Of a stretch of DNA of 64,000 nucleotides, positions 37,744 through 48,738 are shown one piece after another. The position numbers and the translations under genes are program-made. How positions within the stretch are numbered: the stretch's first letter is position 1; each line of letters begins with the position of its first letter. The DNA lies in contig SVNX01000005.1 of assembly GCA_015066665.1 (NCBI GenBank), positions 31,623 through 95,622 of the forward strand, written 5' to 3'. A model generated the notes under the pieces. It ran no database searches, had not been told where the DNA came from, and saw only the letters and a program-made list of their open reading frames with translations. The stretch is from Ruminococcus sp. (GTDB lineage Bacteria; Bacillota; Clostridia; Oscillospirales; Ruminococcaceae).

Positions 37744-39372
37744 GTGAAAGAAATGCAGGAAGAACTGAATGTAACGGAAGAGCAGCAGGATACGACCTCC
37801 TTGCGCGGCATCCGTCTGGAAAAGCTGAACCAGCTCAAGGCACAGGGCGAGGATCCCTTTGCCCTGACAAGCTATCCTGTTTCTGTCAAGAATGCCGATC
37901 TGCGTGCTGATTTTGAGGCAAGGGAAAAGGCCATTCTGGAAGCAGCTGACGGCGATGAGGAGAAGATCAAGGCAGGCATGGATGAAATCGCTGCTGAAAC
38001 CATCTCCATTGCCGGCCGTATCATGAGCTGGCGCAACATGGGCAAGGCCAACTTCATTGATGTGCGTGACCATACCGACAGAATGCAGGTATACATCCGC
38101 ATGAATGACATCGGCAAGGAAGCCTTTGAGGCGTTCAAGAAGTGGGATATCGGCGATATCATCGGCGTAGAGGGCTTTGTGTTCCGTACCCGTATGGGCG
38201 AGATCTCCATCCACGCAAAGAAGGTGACACTGCTTTCCAAGTCCCTGCTGCCCCTGCCTGAGAAGTGGCACGGTCTGAAGGATCAGGATATGCGCTATCG
38301 TCAGCGTTACCTCGACCTCATCTGCAATCCGCAGGTGAAGGATACCTTTGTCAAGAGAAGCCAGATCATGCGTGAGATCCGCAGCTATCTCGACGGCATC
38401 GGCTATATCGAGGTGGAAACCCCCGTTCTGCTGCCCATCCAGATTGCCGCAGCAGCAAGACCGTTTGTGACACACCACAACACATTGGATATGGACATGT
38501 TCATGCGTATCGAGACTGAGCTGAACCTCAAGAAGCTCATTGTCGGCGGCTTTGACCGTGTGTATGAAGTGGGCCGTATCTTCCGCAATGAGGGTATGGA
38601 TACATCCCATAACCCCGAGTTCACAACCGTTGAAATGTACCAGGCCTACACCGATTACATCGGTATGATGGACCTGATCGAAAATATGTACCGCACCATC
38701 GCCATGAACGTGTGCGGCACCGATACCATCAGCTATCAGGGCATCGACATTGAGATCGGCAAGCCCTGGAAGCGTATGACCATGATTGAGGCTGTCAAGG
38801 AATATGCCGGCGTGGATTACAATGACTGGGCCACCGACGAAGACGCAAGAGCCTGCGCAAAGGCAAAGGGCGTTGAAGTGGAGGAAGGTGCACATGCCAC
38901 CAAGGGCCATGTCCTGATTGCATTCTTCGATGCATTTGTAGAGGAGAATCTGATTCAGCCGACCATCATCTATGATTATCCTGTCGAGAATTCGCCGCTG
39001 GCAAAGAGAAAGCCCTCCGATCCGGCGTTCACAGAGCGTTTTGAGTACTTCATCTATGCAAGAGAGATGGGTAATGCCTTCTCCGAGCTGAACGATCCGG
39101 TGGATCAGAAGGAACGCTTTGAGAAGCAGGTGGAAGCAAGACGTGCACTCGGCGATATGACAGGTGAGGTGGACGAGGACTTCGTGACCGCCCTCGAATA
39201 CGGCCTGCCGCCTACGGGTGGTCTGGGCTTCGGCGTGGACAGACTCGTTATGCTCCTGACCGACAGTGCCTCCATCCGTGATGTACTGCTCTTCCCGACC
39301 ATGAAGCCCCTGCCTGTAAACAGCGGCCGTCCGGTAGAGGAAGAGTCCGAAGAGGCTGAGACCGAGGAATAA
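37744..39372 (+). CDS. lysS: Lysyl-tRNA synthetase (class II)
   Basis: RQRYLDLICNPQVKDTFVKRSQIMREIRSYLDGIGYIEVETPVL; GLGFGVDRLVMLLTDSASIRDVLLFPTMKP. Confidence 0.97.
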   Translation: MKEMQEELNVTEEQQDTTSLRGIRLEKLNQLKAQGEDPFALTSYPVSVKNADLRADFEAREKAILEAADGDEEKIKAGMDEIAAETISIAGRIMSWRNMGKANFIDVRDHTDRMQVYIRMNDIGKEAFEAFKKWDIGDIIGVEGFVFRTRMGEISIHAKKVTLLSKSLLPLPEKWHGLKDQDMRYRQRYLDLICNPQVKDTFVKRSQIMREIRSYLDGIGYIEVETPVLLPIQIAAAARPFVTHHNTLDMDMFMRIETELNLKKLIVGGFDRVYEVGRIFRNEGMDTSHNPEFTTVEMYQAYTDYIGMMDLIENMYRTIAMNVCGTDTISYQGIDIEIGKPWKRMTMIEAVKEYAGVDYNDWATDEDARACAKAKGVEVEEGAHATKGHVLIAFFDAFVEENLIQPTIIYDYPVENSPLAKRKPSDPAFTERFEYFIYAREMGNAFSELNDPVDQKERFEKQVEARRALGDMTGEVDEDFVTALEYGLPPTGGLGFGVDRLVMLLTDSASIRDVLLFPTMKPLPVNSGRPVEEESEEAETEE

Positions 39373-39463
39373 GCGGACGCAAATTTTTTGCGGATGCAGC
39401 AATTTCAATACCAACACTGGGGACGGATTTCGGGAGGAGTCCGTCCTTTTTGCAGGAGGACTT

Positions 39464-40426
39464 ATGAAACGCAAGGATGTCATCAAGGGCAATGAAATAT
39501 CGGAGCTGTACACCCTGAGTCTCGGCGGCCATCCGCAGAAGGTGCTGATCGAGGGGAAGAGCCGGAATCTTCCGGTCATCATCACATTACATGGCGGCCC
39601 CGGCACACCCATCCCGTTTTCTGTCGGATGCAGGGGACTGTTCCCCTTGTTCACTGACCGGTTCATCATGGTCTACTGGGATCAGCTCGGCTGCGGCATC
39701 AATGACTATCCGATCGGAGAAGATTTTTCCATTGATGATTTCGTCGGGATGACCATTGATCTGATCCGTGAGGTGAGGCGGCTCTTTCCGGGAAATCCGG
39801 TCCATCTGTTCTCGACCTCATGGGGTTCCATTCTCAGTGCCATGACCGCAGAACGGGAACCGGTTGACGGTGTGGTTGCCTGCGGACAGATCACACGGAA
39901 TGTGTTCTTCAATGACATCGTCTTCGATGCACTGTCGCAGTCGAAGCTCCCGAAAGAGAAGCTGGCACGGATTCGTTCCGTCCGCATCGACCGGATCACC
40001 GATCAGGATATGAAGCTTGTCTCCGGCAGCGTCTCAAAGTATACCTCCGGGAATACGAATCCGAATGGCAAAAAAGCCCCCATGGGCACCATCATTAAGG
40101 GACTGCTGACCAGCCCCGATTACAAATTCCGTGATTTCAAGGCCATCATGATCAACGGCTGTCAGGGCAATCTGAAGCTGTGGCGTGAGATCCTTGCGCT
40201 CGACCTGACAGATGTTCTTTGTCATGTGCGTGTGCCCTATCTCATGCTGCAGGGTGACACAGACATTGTGGCAGCAACTGCATATGTGCAGGAAATCGCA
40301 GAAAACAGCAATAACCCCCACCTGAAGTGCAGGGTGGTCAAGGACTGCGGCCATCAGCCGTCCATGGACATGATGGATGCCGTGTTTGAGGCACTTGTGC
40401 AGCAGACGTCCGGTCAAACCGAATAA
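39464..40426 (+). CDS. Alpha/beta hydrolase (proline iminopeptidase-like)
   Basis: ITLHGGPGTPIPF oxyanion region, YWDQLGCG, nucleophile elbow FSTSWGSILS. Confidence 0.85.
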   Translation: MKRKDVIKGNEISELYTLSLGGHPQKVLIEGKSRNLPVIITLHGGPGTPIPFSVGCRGLFPLFTDRFIMVYWDQLGCGINDYPIGEDFSIDDFVGMTIDLIREVRRLFPGNPVHLFSTSWGSILSAMTAEREPVDGVVACGQITRNVFFNDIVFDALSQSKLPKEKLARIRSVRIDRITDQDMKLVSGSVSKYTSGNTNPNGKKAPMGTIIKGLLTSPDYKFRDFKAIMINGCQGNLKLWREILALDLTDVLCHVRVPYLMLQGDTDIVAATAYVQEIAENSNNPHLKCRVVKDCGHQPSMDMMDAVFEALVQQTSGQTE

Positions 40427-40437
40427 AGGAGCGGAGT

Positions 40438-41379
40438 ATGGAAGAAAAGGATAAAACACAGGAACAGCCCGAGCAGCCGGAGAAGAAGAGGGAGAAGAGC
40501 CTCTTCGAGGTGGCAAGGGAAATTGAAGAGCAGCAGCGCCGTGAATCGCTCCGTCTGGAGGCCGAGGCACAGGAGGCGGCCCTGCGTGCGGAAGAAGAAC
40601 AGCGCAAGGTATATGAGCAGAAGCTCCGTGAGGAACGCATCGAGCTGATGCGGCTCAAGCAGGGTGTGATCGAAGAGAGCGAGACCATCCGTGAGGAGAA
40701 GGAAGAGAAGAAGAAATACACAATCGGCCAGAAGATCAGCAATTTCTTCTACCATAATAAATGGTGGATGGGCATCGGTGCGTTCTTTGCATTCGTCGTG
40801 GGATTTCTGGTGTACCAGACTGTGACTACGGTGCATCCCGATGTGGTCGTGCTGCTGATTTCCGATAATGTCGTGTTCGATGCACGCTGCTCGGATCGCA
40901 TTTCCGAAGTGCTCGAACAGTATACCGAGGACGGCAACGGCGACGGTAAGATCACTGTCGACGTGTACTACATCCCCGCGTCTGAACAGTCCGCCGCACA
41001 GAATGGATATTCCGGCGATACCACCAAGCTCTTTGCAGAGTTTCAGGTGGGCGATTCGCTGCTGGTCATTTCCGATGCGGATGCGGACAAGTTCATCGAG
41101 CCTGATAAAACCCTCTATGATCTGACTGAGGATTGCGGACAGTATGAACAGACCGAAGGCTTCCGCTTCTATCTGTCCGATACAAAGTTTGCTGAGGATA
41201 TCGGCTGGGATGAGGGACTGGACGAGGATATCTATATCGGTATCCGTGAAGTGCGTGAGAATCTGTCCCTGCGTGACAATATGCAGGAGAATTTCGACAT
41301 CGCCTATCCGGCACTGCGCGGCTTCATTGCACATTACGGCACGGAGGCAGAGACGGAAGAACCTGCCGAAGCAGAATGA
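40438..41379 (+). CDS. Uncharacterised membrane protein: charged cytoplasmic coiled coil, one TM, extracytoplasmic acidic domain
   Basis: N-term EEQQRRESLRLEAEAQEAALRAEEEQRKVYEQKLREERIELMRLKQ; TM MGIGAFFAFVVGFLVYQTVTTV; no family recognised. Confidence 0.8.
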   Translation: MEEKDKTQEQPEQPEKKREKSLFEVAREIEEQQRRESLRLEAEAQEAALRAEEEQRKVYEQKLREERIELMRLKQGVIEESETIREEKEEKKKYTIGQKISNFFYHNKWWMGIGAFFAFVVGFLVYQTVTTVHPDVVVLLISDNVVFDARCSDRISEVLEQYTEDGNGDGKITVDVYYIPASEQSAAQNGYSGDTTKLFAEFQVGDSLLVISDADADKFIEPDKTLYDLTEDCGQYEQTEGFRFYLSDTKFAEDIGWDEGLDEDIYIGIREVRENLSLRDNMQENFDIAYPALRGFIAHYGTEAETEEPAEAE

Positions 41380-41475
41380 TTTCCCGATTTGTACAACCCC
41401 TGATTTTCAGGGGTTGTTTTTTTCACAGAATGTGGTATAATCATAATATAGAATCATAAATGGAGGGGAGCACCT

Positions 41476-42477
41476 ATGTACACACCTAAGGAAACACGCT
41501 ATGACACCATGAATTTCCGCCGATGCGGCCGGAGCGGCCTGCGTCTGCCCGCAGTATCTCTCGGACTCTGGCACAATTTTGGCGATGAAGGCTGTCTTGC
41601 CAATATGGAGAAAATCTGCCATACCGCCTTCGATAACGGCATCACCTACTTTGATCTCGCCAATAACTATGGCAGCCCCTATCCGGGTTCTGCTGAGGAG
41701 AATTTCGGAAAGATCCTCCGGATGGGACTGGGTGCCTATCGTGACGAGCTGATCATCTCCACCAAGGCCGGCTATGAGATGTGGCCCGGCCCCTACGGCG
41801 GCATGAATGGCTCCCGCAAATATCTGATGGCCTCCCTTGACCAGAGCCTGCGGCGCATGGGGCTTGACTATGTCGATATCTTCTATCATCATGTGTTCGA
41901 TCCCGAGACCCCCCTCGAGGAAACCGCTGTGACGCTCGACCATATCGTCCGTCAGGGAAAGGCACTGTATGTCGGCATCTCCAATTATAATGCTGCACAG
42001 ACTGAGGAGATCCTTGCCATCTTCCGTGAACTGAAAACACCCTTCGTGGTCAATCAGCCGTCCTATTCCATGCTCAACCGCTGGGTGGAGGAGGATGGTC
42101 TCGATGCCTTCGCACAGAAGGAAGGCTTCGGCCTTGCTGTATTCTCTCCGCTTCAGCAGGGACTTCTGACCAATCGCTACCTGAATGGCATTCCCGCCGA
42201 TTCCCGTGTCGGCAAGGGCAATACCTGGCTCGGCGGCATGATCACGCCCAAGCTCCTTGCCGGTCTCGAGGCACTTAATGCCGTTGCCGCAGAGCGTGAC
42301 CAGTCCCTCGCACAGCTGGCACTTACTTGGGTGCTTCGCAATCCTGCCGTGACCACTGTCATCATGGGCGCATCCCGTCCTGAACAGGTGCTCGATAATC
42401 TCGCTGCCGCCAATGCGCCCGCACTGACGGAAGACCAGTGCCAAAAGATTGAATCCATTCTCGCTGAAATGACATGA
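41476..42477 (+). CDS. Aldo/keto reductase
   Basis: MNFRRCGRSGLRLPAVSLGLWHNFG; YFDLANNYG; LIISTKAGY; TTVIMGASRPEQVLDNL. Confidence 0.92.
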   Translation: MYTPKETRYDTMNFRRCGRSGLRLPAVSLGLWHNFGDEGCLANMEKICHTAFDNGITYFDLANNYGSPYPGSAEENFGKILRMGLGAYRDELIISTKAGYEMWPGPYGGMNGSRKYLMASLDQSLRRMGLDYVDIFYHHVFDPETPLEETAVTLDHIVRQGKALYVGISNYNAAQTEEILAIFRELKTPFVVNQPSYSMLNRWVEEDGLDAFAQKEGFGLAVFSPLQQGLLTNRYLNGIPADSRVGKGNTWLGGMITPKLLAGLEALNAVAAERDQSLAQLALTWVLRNPAVTTVIMGASRPEQVLDNLAAANAPALTEDQCQKIESILAEMT

Positions 42478-42628
42478 TGCATGCGGACTTTATCGATCCG
42501 GCCGATCGGTAAAGTCCGTTTTTTCTCTGATATGCACAAAAACAGCCCCCGTTTCTTCGTGAAAAACATGGAAAATGCGTGTTCACAAAAAATTTACAAT
42601 TAAGAGGGCGGAAAATAAGAAAAAAGGC

Positions 42629-42657
42629 TTGCAATCCGCAGAAACCTGTGGTATAAT
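42629..42657 (+). promoter_or_regulatory. Promoter of S10 operon
   Basis: TTGCAA-17 nt-TATAAT. Confidence 0.75.
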
Positions 42658-42663
42658 TATGAA

Positions 42664-43001
42664 GGTTCAGCGGAAGCTGGACAGAACGATATGCGTTGAA
42701 GCGAAAGGTTGCTGACGGTATGTCAGGGAATTTTCGTGGAGTATGTCCGATTTTAAACCGGGCGACAAGGAATGATGACACGGTATGTGGCGGAAGTGCG
42801 CAGCAGGTGCGGAGTGTGGTTACGGACACCCTGGGTCTGCGTATAGCGCAAACTGAGCCATAATACTGCATTCGTCCGGAATCTTTACTCTGAGATTTCG
42901 GATTTTTTAAATATGGAGGGTGTGACACACCCGGCCGAGTGTCATGATTCCGGACAAGAGTCCTGCCCCGAAGTTACCACCGAACAAGGAGGCGAAAAGA
43001 A
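42664..43001 (+). promoter_or_regulatory. Long 5' leader of S10 operon (candidate structured RNA)
   Basis: ~340 nt without a long ORF between promoter and rpsJ, containing an internal terminator-like hairpin. Confidence 0.6.
42875..42908 (+). terminator. Internal terminator/attenuator hairpin in S10 leader
   Basis: TCCGGAATCT-ttactctg-AGATTTCGGA followed by TTTTTT. Confidence 0.7.
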
Positions 43002-43316
43002 GTGGCAGTAAGTGAAAAGATCAGAATCAAGATCAAGGGCTATGAGCACGCAACTGTTGATGCAGCAGCAGCAAAGATTGTTGAGGCAGCAAAGAGAAGC
43101 GGCGCAAGCGTAAGCGGTCCTATCCCGTTGCCGACTGAGAAGGAGATCGTAACAATCCTGAGAGCAACACACAAGTACAAGGATAGCCGTGAGCAGTTTG
43201 AGCAGCGCACACACAAGCGTCTGATCGACGTAATCCGTCCGACAGGCAAGACAACAGAGGCTCTGCAGAAGCTCGAGCTCCCCGCAGGTGTGGACATCGT
43301 AATGGAGTGCAAGTAA
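43002..43316 (+). CDS. rpsJ: 30S ribosomal protein S10 (GTG start)
   Basis: [52 protein letters not shown] aaggagg. Confidence 0.98.
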   Translation: MAVSEKIRIKIKGYEHATVDAAAAKIVEAAKRSGASVSGPIPLPTEKEIVTILRATHKYKDSREQFEQRTHKRLIDVIRPTGKTTEALQKLELPAGVDIVMECK

Positions 43317-43419
43317 TTCCGATGTTCTGCGGTTCCGTATGAGGCATACGGCGTATGGATGAACGATACACATCCGGTCATGTTGGCATTGCCAACCAAT
43401 AACCAAAGGAGGAAAACAC

Positions 43420-44049
43420 ATGCAAAAAGGTATTATCGGCAAGAAGATCGGTATGACCCAGATCTTCGATGAGAACGGCAAAGTGGTTCCGGTAACTGTT
43501 GTTGAAGCAGGTCCCTGCGTTGTAGTGCAGGTTAAGACTGTTGAGAACGATGGTTATGCGGCAGTTCAGCTGGGCTATGGCGATAAGAAGGCTCAGAGAG
43601 TGAACAAGCCCGACAAGGGACACTTCGACAAGGCCGGCGCCGGCTACAAGAAGACCCTGAAGGAATTCAAGTTTGATGACTGCTCCATGGAAGCAGGCAG
43701 CCTGGTAAAGGTTGATACTTTTGCAGTTGGCGACATCGTAGATGTTTCCGGCACCAGCAAGGGTAAGGGATTCCAGGGTACCATCAAGCGTCACAACAAC
43801 TCCAGACTGAAGGAAACCCACGGTACAGGCCCTGTACACAGACATGCAGGTTCTATGGGTGCTTGCTCTTCTCCGTCCAGAATCTTCAAGGGCAAGGGTA
43901 TGCCCGGCCAGATGGGTGCTGAGAAGGTTACTGTTCAGAATCTCGAGGTTGTCAAGGTTGACGCAGAAAACAACCTGATTGCAATCAAGGGTGCAATTCC
44001 GGGCCCCAAGGGCGGTATTGTTACTATCGTTGACAGTGTAAAGGCGTAA
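43420..44049 (+). CDS. rplC: 50S ribosomal protein L3
   Basis: [33 protein letters not shown]. Confidence 0.98.
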   Translation: MQKGIIGKKIGMTQIFDENGKVVPVTVVEAGPCVVVQVKTVENDGYAAVQLGYGDKKAQRVNKPDKGHFDKAGAGYKKTLKEFKFDDCSMEAGSLVKVDTFAVGDIVDVSGTSKGKGFQGTIKRHNNSRLKETHGTGPVHRHAGSMGACSSPSRIFKGKGMPGQMGAEKVTVQNLEVVKVDAENNLIAIKGAIPGPKGGIVTIVDSVKA

Positions 44050-44066
44050 GGAAGGAGGAAACGTAA

Positions 44067-44690
44067 ATGGCACAGGTTAAGGTATATGATATGGCTGGTA
44101 ACGCAGTATCTGAAACTGAGCTTTCTGATGCAGTGTTTGGCATTGAGCCGAATGTTTCCGTTATGCACATGGTAGTCAAGAACTACCTGGCAAACCAGCG
44201 TCAGGGTACACAGTCCACACTGACTCGTACAGAAGTAAGAGGCGGCGGCAGAAAGCCCTGGAGACAGAAGGGTACCGGTCATGCAAGACAGGGTTCCACA
44301 AGAGCTCCTCAGTGGACACACGGCGGCGTGGCACTCGGCCCGAAGCCCAGAGATTACAGATATACACTGAACAAGAAGGTTCGCAGACTGGCTATGAAGT
44401 CCGCACTTTCCACTAAGGTTCAGGAGGGCAACCTCATCGTTCTTGACACTCTGACAATGGATGAGTTCAAGACAAAGACAATTGCAGCTATGCTCAAGGC
44501 ACTCAATGTTGAGAAGAAGGCTCTGATCGTAACTGCAGAGGCTGACGCAAAGGTTTACAGAAGCGCAGCAAACATTCCTGGCGTGAAGACAGCAGCTGTC
44601 AACACCCTGAACGTATATGACATTCTCAACGGCGGCAAGTTCATCGTTGCAAAGAATGCCATTGCAAAAATTGAGGAGGTGTACGCATAA
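44067..44690 (+). CDS. rplD: 50S ribosomal protein L4
   Basis: [40 protein letters not shown]. Confidence 0.98.
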   Translation: MAQVKVYDMAGNAVSETELSDAVFGIEPNVSVMHMVVKNYLANQRQGTQSTLTRTEVRGGGRKPWRQKGTGHARQGSTRAPQWTHGGVALGPKPRDYRYTLNKKVRRLAMKSALSTKVQEGNLIVLDTLTMDEFKTKTIAAMLKALNVEKKALIVTAEADAKVYRSAANIPGVKTAAVNTLNVYDILNGGKFIVAKNAIAKIEEVYA

Positions 44691-45022
44691 TGAAAGCAGC
44701 ACAGGATATCATCCTCAAGCCGATCATCACAGAGCAGAGCATCGATGGTCTGCCGAACAACAAGTACACTTTCCAGGTAGCAAAGGATGCTAACAAGCTG
44801 GAAATCAAGGCTGCCGTTGAAGAACTGTTCAACGTAGAGGTAGTAAAGGTAAACACCGTAAACTGCCGCGGCAGACAGAAGAGAATGGGTAGATTTGTTG
44901 GCACAACATCTTCCTACAAGAAGGCTGTTGTTACCGTAAATCCGGAGCCGACAAATGCAAAGGGCACAAAGAAGGCCGACAAGAAGAGAGGAACAATCGA
45001 GTTCTTCGACGGTATGTATTAA
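44690..45022 (+). CDS. rplW: 50S ribosomal protein L23
   Basis: [44 protein letters not shown]. Confidence 0.97.
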   Translation: MKAAQDIILKPIITEQSIDGLPNNKYTFQVAKDANKLEIKAAVEELFNVEVVKVNTVNCRGRQKRMGRFVGTTSSYKKAVVTVNPEPTNAKGTKKADKKRGTIEFFDGMY

Positions 45023-45090
45023 TCCGTCATAACCCATTCAAGGTATGGGAGGATATGCTCCCGCGAATCGCATGTTAAGGAGTGAAAACA

Positions 45091-45924
45091 ATGGCAATTA
45101 AGAGCTACAAGCCTACGACTCCGTCCCGTCGTCAGATGACAGTTACAGATTATTCTGGACTGAGCAAGACCGGCCCGGAGAAGAGCTTGCTGGAGCCTAT
45201 GAAGAAGAAGAGCGGCCGTAACAGCTATGGTCGTATCACAGTTCGTCACAGAGGCGGCGGCAACAGAACCAAGTATCGTATCATTGATTTCAAGCGTGAT
45301 AAGGAAGCAATGAATGCAACCGTTATGACACTTGAGTACGATCCCAACAGAAGCGCATTCATCGCACTGGTACAGTACGAGGATGGCGAGAAGCGTTACA
45401 TCCTGGCACCTCACGGTCTGAAGGTTGGCGACGTTGTTCGCGCAGGCGCTGATGCAGATATCAAGCCCGGTAATGCACTGAAGCTTTCCGATATCCCGGT
45501 TGGTACATTCATCCATGCAATTGAACTGTATCCCGGCAAGGGCGCACAGCTGGTTAGATCCGCTGGCAACATGGCTCAGCTGATGGGTAAGGAAGGTGCA
45601 TATGCACTGATTCGTCTTCCCAGCGGCGAGATGAGAAAGGTGCCGATCAATTGTAAGGCATCCATCGGTCAGGTATCCAACATTGACCACGAGAACGTTA
45701 ACTACGGTAAGGCCGGCAGAAAGCGTCACATGGGCTGGAGACCTACAGTAAGAGGTTCCGTAATGAACCCCTGCGATCACCCGCACGGTGGTGGTGAGGG
45801 TAAGTCCCCCATCGGTCGTCCTGGTCCTGTTACTCCTTGGGGCAAGCCTGCTCTGGGTTACAAGACAAGAAAGACTCACAACCGTACAGACAAGTATATC
45901 GTAAAGCGCCGCAACGGCAAGTAA
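45091..45924 (+). CDS. rplB: 50S ribosomal protein L2
   Basis: [26 protein letters not shown]...[17 protein letters not shown]-term [20 protein letters not shown]. Confidence 0.98.
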   Translation: MAIKSYKPTTPSRRQMTVTDYSGLSKTGPEKSLLEPMKKKSGRNSYGRITVRHRGGGNRTKYRIIDFKRDKEAMNATVMTLEYDPNRSAFIALVQYEDGEKRYILAPHGLKVGDVVRAGADADIKPGNALKLSDIPVGTFIHAIELYPGKGAQLVRSAGNMAQLMGKEGAYALIRLPSGEMRKVPINCKASIGQVSNIDHENVNYGKAGRKRHMGWRPTVRGSVMNPCDHPHGGGEGKSPIGRPGPVTPWGKPALGYKTRKTHNRTDKYIVKRRNGK

Positions 45925-45945
45925 TCGGAAAGGAGGAACCGCATT

Positions 45946-46230
45946 ATGAGCAGAAGTATCAAAAAAGGACCTTATGTACAAGAGGTACTCCTGAAGAGAG
46001 TTATGGCTATGAACGAAGCAGGAGAGAAGAAGGTGCTCAAAACCTGGAGCCGTTCTTCCACAATCTTCCCGGACTTCGTTGGTCACACCTTTGCAGTGCA
46101 TGACGGCAAGAAGCATGTGCCGGTATATGTAACAGAGGATATGGTTGGTCACAAGCTCGGTGAGTTTGCACCCACAAGAACTTATAAGGGCCACGCAGGC
46201 TCCAAGACATCCAATAACGGTAAGAAGTAA
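45946..46230 (+). CDS. rpsS: 30S ribosomal protein S19
   Basis: [19 protein letters not shown]...[48 protein letters not shown]. Confidence 0.98.
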   Translation: MSRSIKKGPYVQEVLLKRVMAMNEAGEKKVLKTWSRSSTIFPDFVGHTFAVHDGKKHVPVYVTEDMVGHKLGEFAPTRTYKGHAGSKTSNNGKK

Positions 46231-46250
46231 TAGCGGAAGGAGGAACCGAA

Positions 46251-46586
46251 ATGGAAGCTAGAGCATATCTGAGAAATGTCCGCATCTCTCCTCGCAAGGT
46301 GCAGATCGTGCTGGACCTGATCAGAAATAAGCCTACAGATGTAGCATTGGCAACGCTTCGCCTCACACCCAAGGCAGCAAGTCCGATTCTGGAAAAGCTT
46401 TTGAAGTCCGCTATTGCAAATGCAGACAACAACCACAGCATGAATAAGGACAATCTTTATGTTGCTGAGTGCTTTGTCACACCCGGTCCGATTATGAAGC
46501 GTGTGATGCCCAGAGCACAGGGTAGAGCATACCGGATTTTGAAGAGAACATCTCACATTACAATTGTGCTGAGAGAAAAAGACTAA
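46251..46586 (+). CDS. rplV: 50S ribosomal protein L22
   Basis: [36 protein letters not shown]. Confidence 0.98.
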   Translation: MEARAYLRNVRISPRKVQIVLDLIRNKPTDVALATLRLTPKAASPILEKLLKSAIANADNNHSMNKDNLYVAECFVTPGPIMKRVMPRAQGRAYRILKRTSHITIVLREKD

Positions 46587-46605
46587 TCCCAAGGAGGTTA
46601 AGTAG

Positions 46606-47394
46606 ATGGGCCAGAAGGTTAATCCGCACGGTCTCCGTGTCGGCGTTATTAAAGATTGGGATTCTCGTTGGTTTGCCAAGAAGGCAGACTTCGGCGATAC
46701 ACTGGTAGAAGACTACAACGTGCGTAACTTCATCCTGAAGACTCTGAAGCCTGCAGGTGTTCCCCGTGTAGAAATCGAGCGTTTTGCTGAAGATAAGGTA
46801 AGAATCCACATCCACTGCGCAAAGCCCGGTATCGTTATCGGCCGCGGCGGTGCAGAAATCGAAAAGCTGCGCGTTCAGCTTGAGAAGATGATGAACAAGA
46901 GTGTTGCCATCAACATTCTGGAAGTAAAGCAGCCTGATCTCGACGCACAGCTGGTTGCAGAGAGAATTGCACTGGATCTGGAGAACAGAGTATCCTTCCG
47001 TCGTGCAATGAAGCAGTGCATCGGCAGAGCAATGCGTCTGAATGCCAAGGGCATCAAGACCATGGTATCCGGCAGACTGGGCGGTGCAGAAATCGCTCGT
47101 TCTGAGAGCTACCATGAGGGTACCATTCCGCTGCAGACAATCCGTGCCGACATCGACTACGGTTTTGCAGAGGCTGATACCACATACGGTAAGCTGGGCG
47201 TAAAGGTTTGGATCTACAAGGGTGAAGTTCTCAAGGGCGATGCTGCAAAGGCAGCTGCTGCAAGAGAGAAGACCGAGAAGAAGCGCAGAGACGCAAGATC
47301 CGACAAGAAGCGCGGCGACCGTCGTGACAATCGTGATAACAAGCGCCCCTTTAACAGAGAGCGCAGCGCTAAGAGAGAGGGAGGTAACAAGTAA
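46606..47394 (+). CDS. rpsC: 30S ribosomal protein S3 (long basic C-terminal tail)
   Basis: [28 protein letters not shown] domain [15 protein letters not shown]. Confidence 0.98.
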   Translation: MGQKVNPHGLRVGVIKDWDSRWFAKKADFGDTLVEDYNVRNFILKTLKPAGVPRVEIERFAEDKVRIHIHCAKPGIVIGRGGAEIEKLRVQLEKMMNKSVAINILEVKQPDLDAQLVAERIALDLENRVSFRRAMKQCIGRAMRLNAKGIKTMVSGRLGGAEIARSESYHEGTIPLQTIRADIDYGFAEADTTYGKLGVKVWIYKGEVLKGDAAKAAAAREKTEKKRRDARSDKKRGDRRDNRDNKRPFNRERSAKREGGNK

Positions 47395-47807
47395 TGCTGC
47401 TTCCGAAGAGAGTAAAGTACCGCAGAGTCCACAGAGGACGTCTGACCGGTAAGGCATACAGAGGCAACACTGTTGCATACGGTGATTTCGGCCTCCAGGC
47501 ACTTGAGCCTGCTTGGATCACATCCAACCAGATCGAGTCTGCCCGTATCGCTATGACACGTTATATCAAGAGAGGCGGTCAGGTATGGATCAAGATTTTC
47601 CCTGACAAGCCGATCACTGAGAAGCCTGCAGAAACACGAATGGGTTCTGGTAAGGGTTCTCCTGAGTACTGGGTAGCCGTTGTAAAGCCGGGCAGAATTC
47701 TGTTCGAGATCAAGGGCGTTCCGGAAGAGACTGCACGTGAGGCTATGCGTCTTGCTATGCATAAGCTGCCCATCAAGTGCAAGTTCGTTGTGAAAGAAGA
47801 ACAGTAA
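47394..47807 (+). CDS. rplP: 50S ribosomal protein L16
   Basis: [48 protein letters not shown]. Confidence 0.98.
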   Translation: MLLPKRVKYRRVHRGRLTGKAYRGNTVAYGDFGLQALEPAWITSNQIESARIAMTRYIKRGGQVWIKIFPDKPITEKPAETRMGSGKGSPEYWVAVVKPGRILFEIKGVPEETAREAMRLAMHKLPIKCKFVVKEEQ

Positions 47808-47821
47808 GGAGGGGAGTAAGC

Positions 47822-48025
47822 ATGAAAGCATCGGAAATCAAAGAAATGAGTGTTGATGAGATGAATCAGAAGCTTGTCAGCCTGAAGGAAGAGCTTTTTG
47901 CGCTCCGCTTCCAGCTTGCAGTCAATCAGCTCGATAACACTGCAAAGGTAAAGGCTGTTAAGAAGGACATCGCACGCGTTAAGACCTGCCTGCGTGAAGC
48001 AGAGCTTGCAAAGAGCGCAAAGTAA
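47822..48025 (+). CDS. rpmC: 50S ribosomal protein L29
   Basis: [37 protein letters not shown]. Confidence 0.97.
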   Translation: MKASEIKEMSVDEMNQKLVSLKEELFALRFQLAVNQLDNTAKVKAVKKDIARVKTCLREAELAKSAK

Positions 48026-48042
48026 GATAGGAGGAAAACGCT

Positions 48043-48300
48043 GTGGCTGAAAGAAATCTTAGAAAGACAAGAACCGGTATGGTTGTCAGCGACAAGATGG
48101 ATAAGACAGTCGTTGTTGCAATTGCTGACAATGTAAAGCATCCGCTCTACAAGAAGATCATCAAGCGCACCGTTAGACTGAAGGCACACGATGAGAACAA
48201 CGAGTGCAGAGTCGGCGACCGTGTAACGGTTATGGAAACACGTCCCCTGTCCAAGGATAAGAGATGGCGTGTAGTCAACATCATTGAGAAGGCTAAGTAA
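48043..48300 (+). CDS. rpsQ: 30S ribosomal protein S17 (GTG start)
   Basis: [43 protein letters not shown]. Confidence 0.97.
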   Translation: MAERNLRKTRTGMVVSDKMDKTVVVAIADNVKHPLYKKIIKRTVRLKAHDENNECRVGDRVTVMETRPLSKDKRWRVVNIIEKAK

Positions 48301-48356
48301 ATAGTTAAAAGCGACAAGGAAACCGCGGACAGCAGTTTCCGAGAGGAGGAACGCAC

Positions 48357-48725
48357 ATGATTCAGATGCAGTCTTACCTGAAGGTTGCGGACAACACCGG
48401 CGCAAAAGAGCTGATGTGTATCAGAGTACTGGGCGGTACACGCAGAAGATATGCCAACATCGGTGATGTTGTCGTAGCATCAGTAAAGAAAGCAACACCC
48501 GGCGGCGTGGTAAAGAAGGGCGATGTCGTTAAGGCAGTTATCGTTCGCTCCGCCAAGGGTCTGAGAAGAGAGGACGGCACATACATCCGTTTTGACGAGA
48601 ATGCAGCCGTAATCATCAAGGAAGATAAGAACCCGAAGGGCACTCGTATTTTCGGGCCGGTAGCAAGAGAGCTCCGTGATAAGGAATATATGAAGATCCT
48701 GAGCCTCGCTCCGGAAGTACTGTAA
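48357..48725 (+). CDS. rplN: 50S ribosomal protein L14
   Basis: [46 protein letters not shown]. Confidence 0.98.
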   Translation: MIQMQSYLKVADNTGAKELMCIRVLGGTRRRYANIGDVVVASVKKATPGGVVKKGDVVKAVIVRSAKGLRREDGTYIRFDENAAVIIKEDKNPKGTRIFGPVARELRDKEYMKILSLAPEVL

Positions 48726-48738
48726 TGGAGGTGTCGAG

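Noticed and set aside
42664-42910. T-box riboswitch in the S10 leader
   Set aside because: No recognisable T-box motif and the downstream genes are r-proteins, not tRNA synthetase or amino-acid genes.
45019-46194. Minus-strand ORFs across the ribosomal locus (for example 391 aa and 534 aa)
   Set aside because: Antisense to strongly conserved r-protein genes; Cys/Leu-rich with no start signals.
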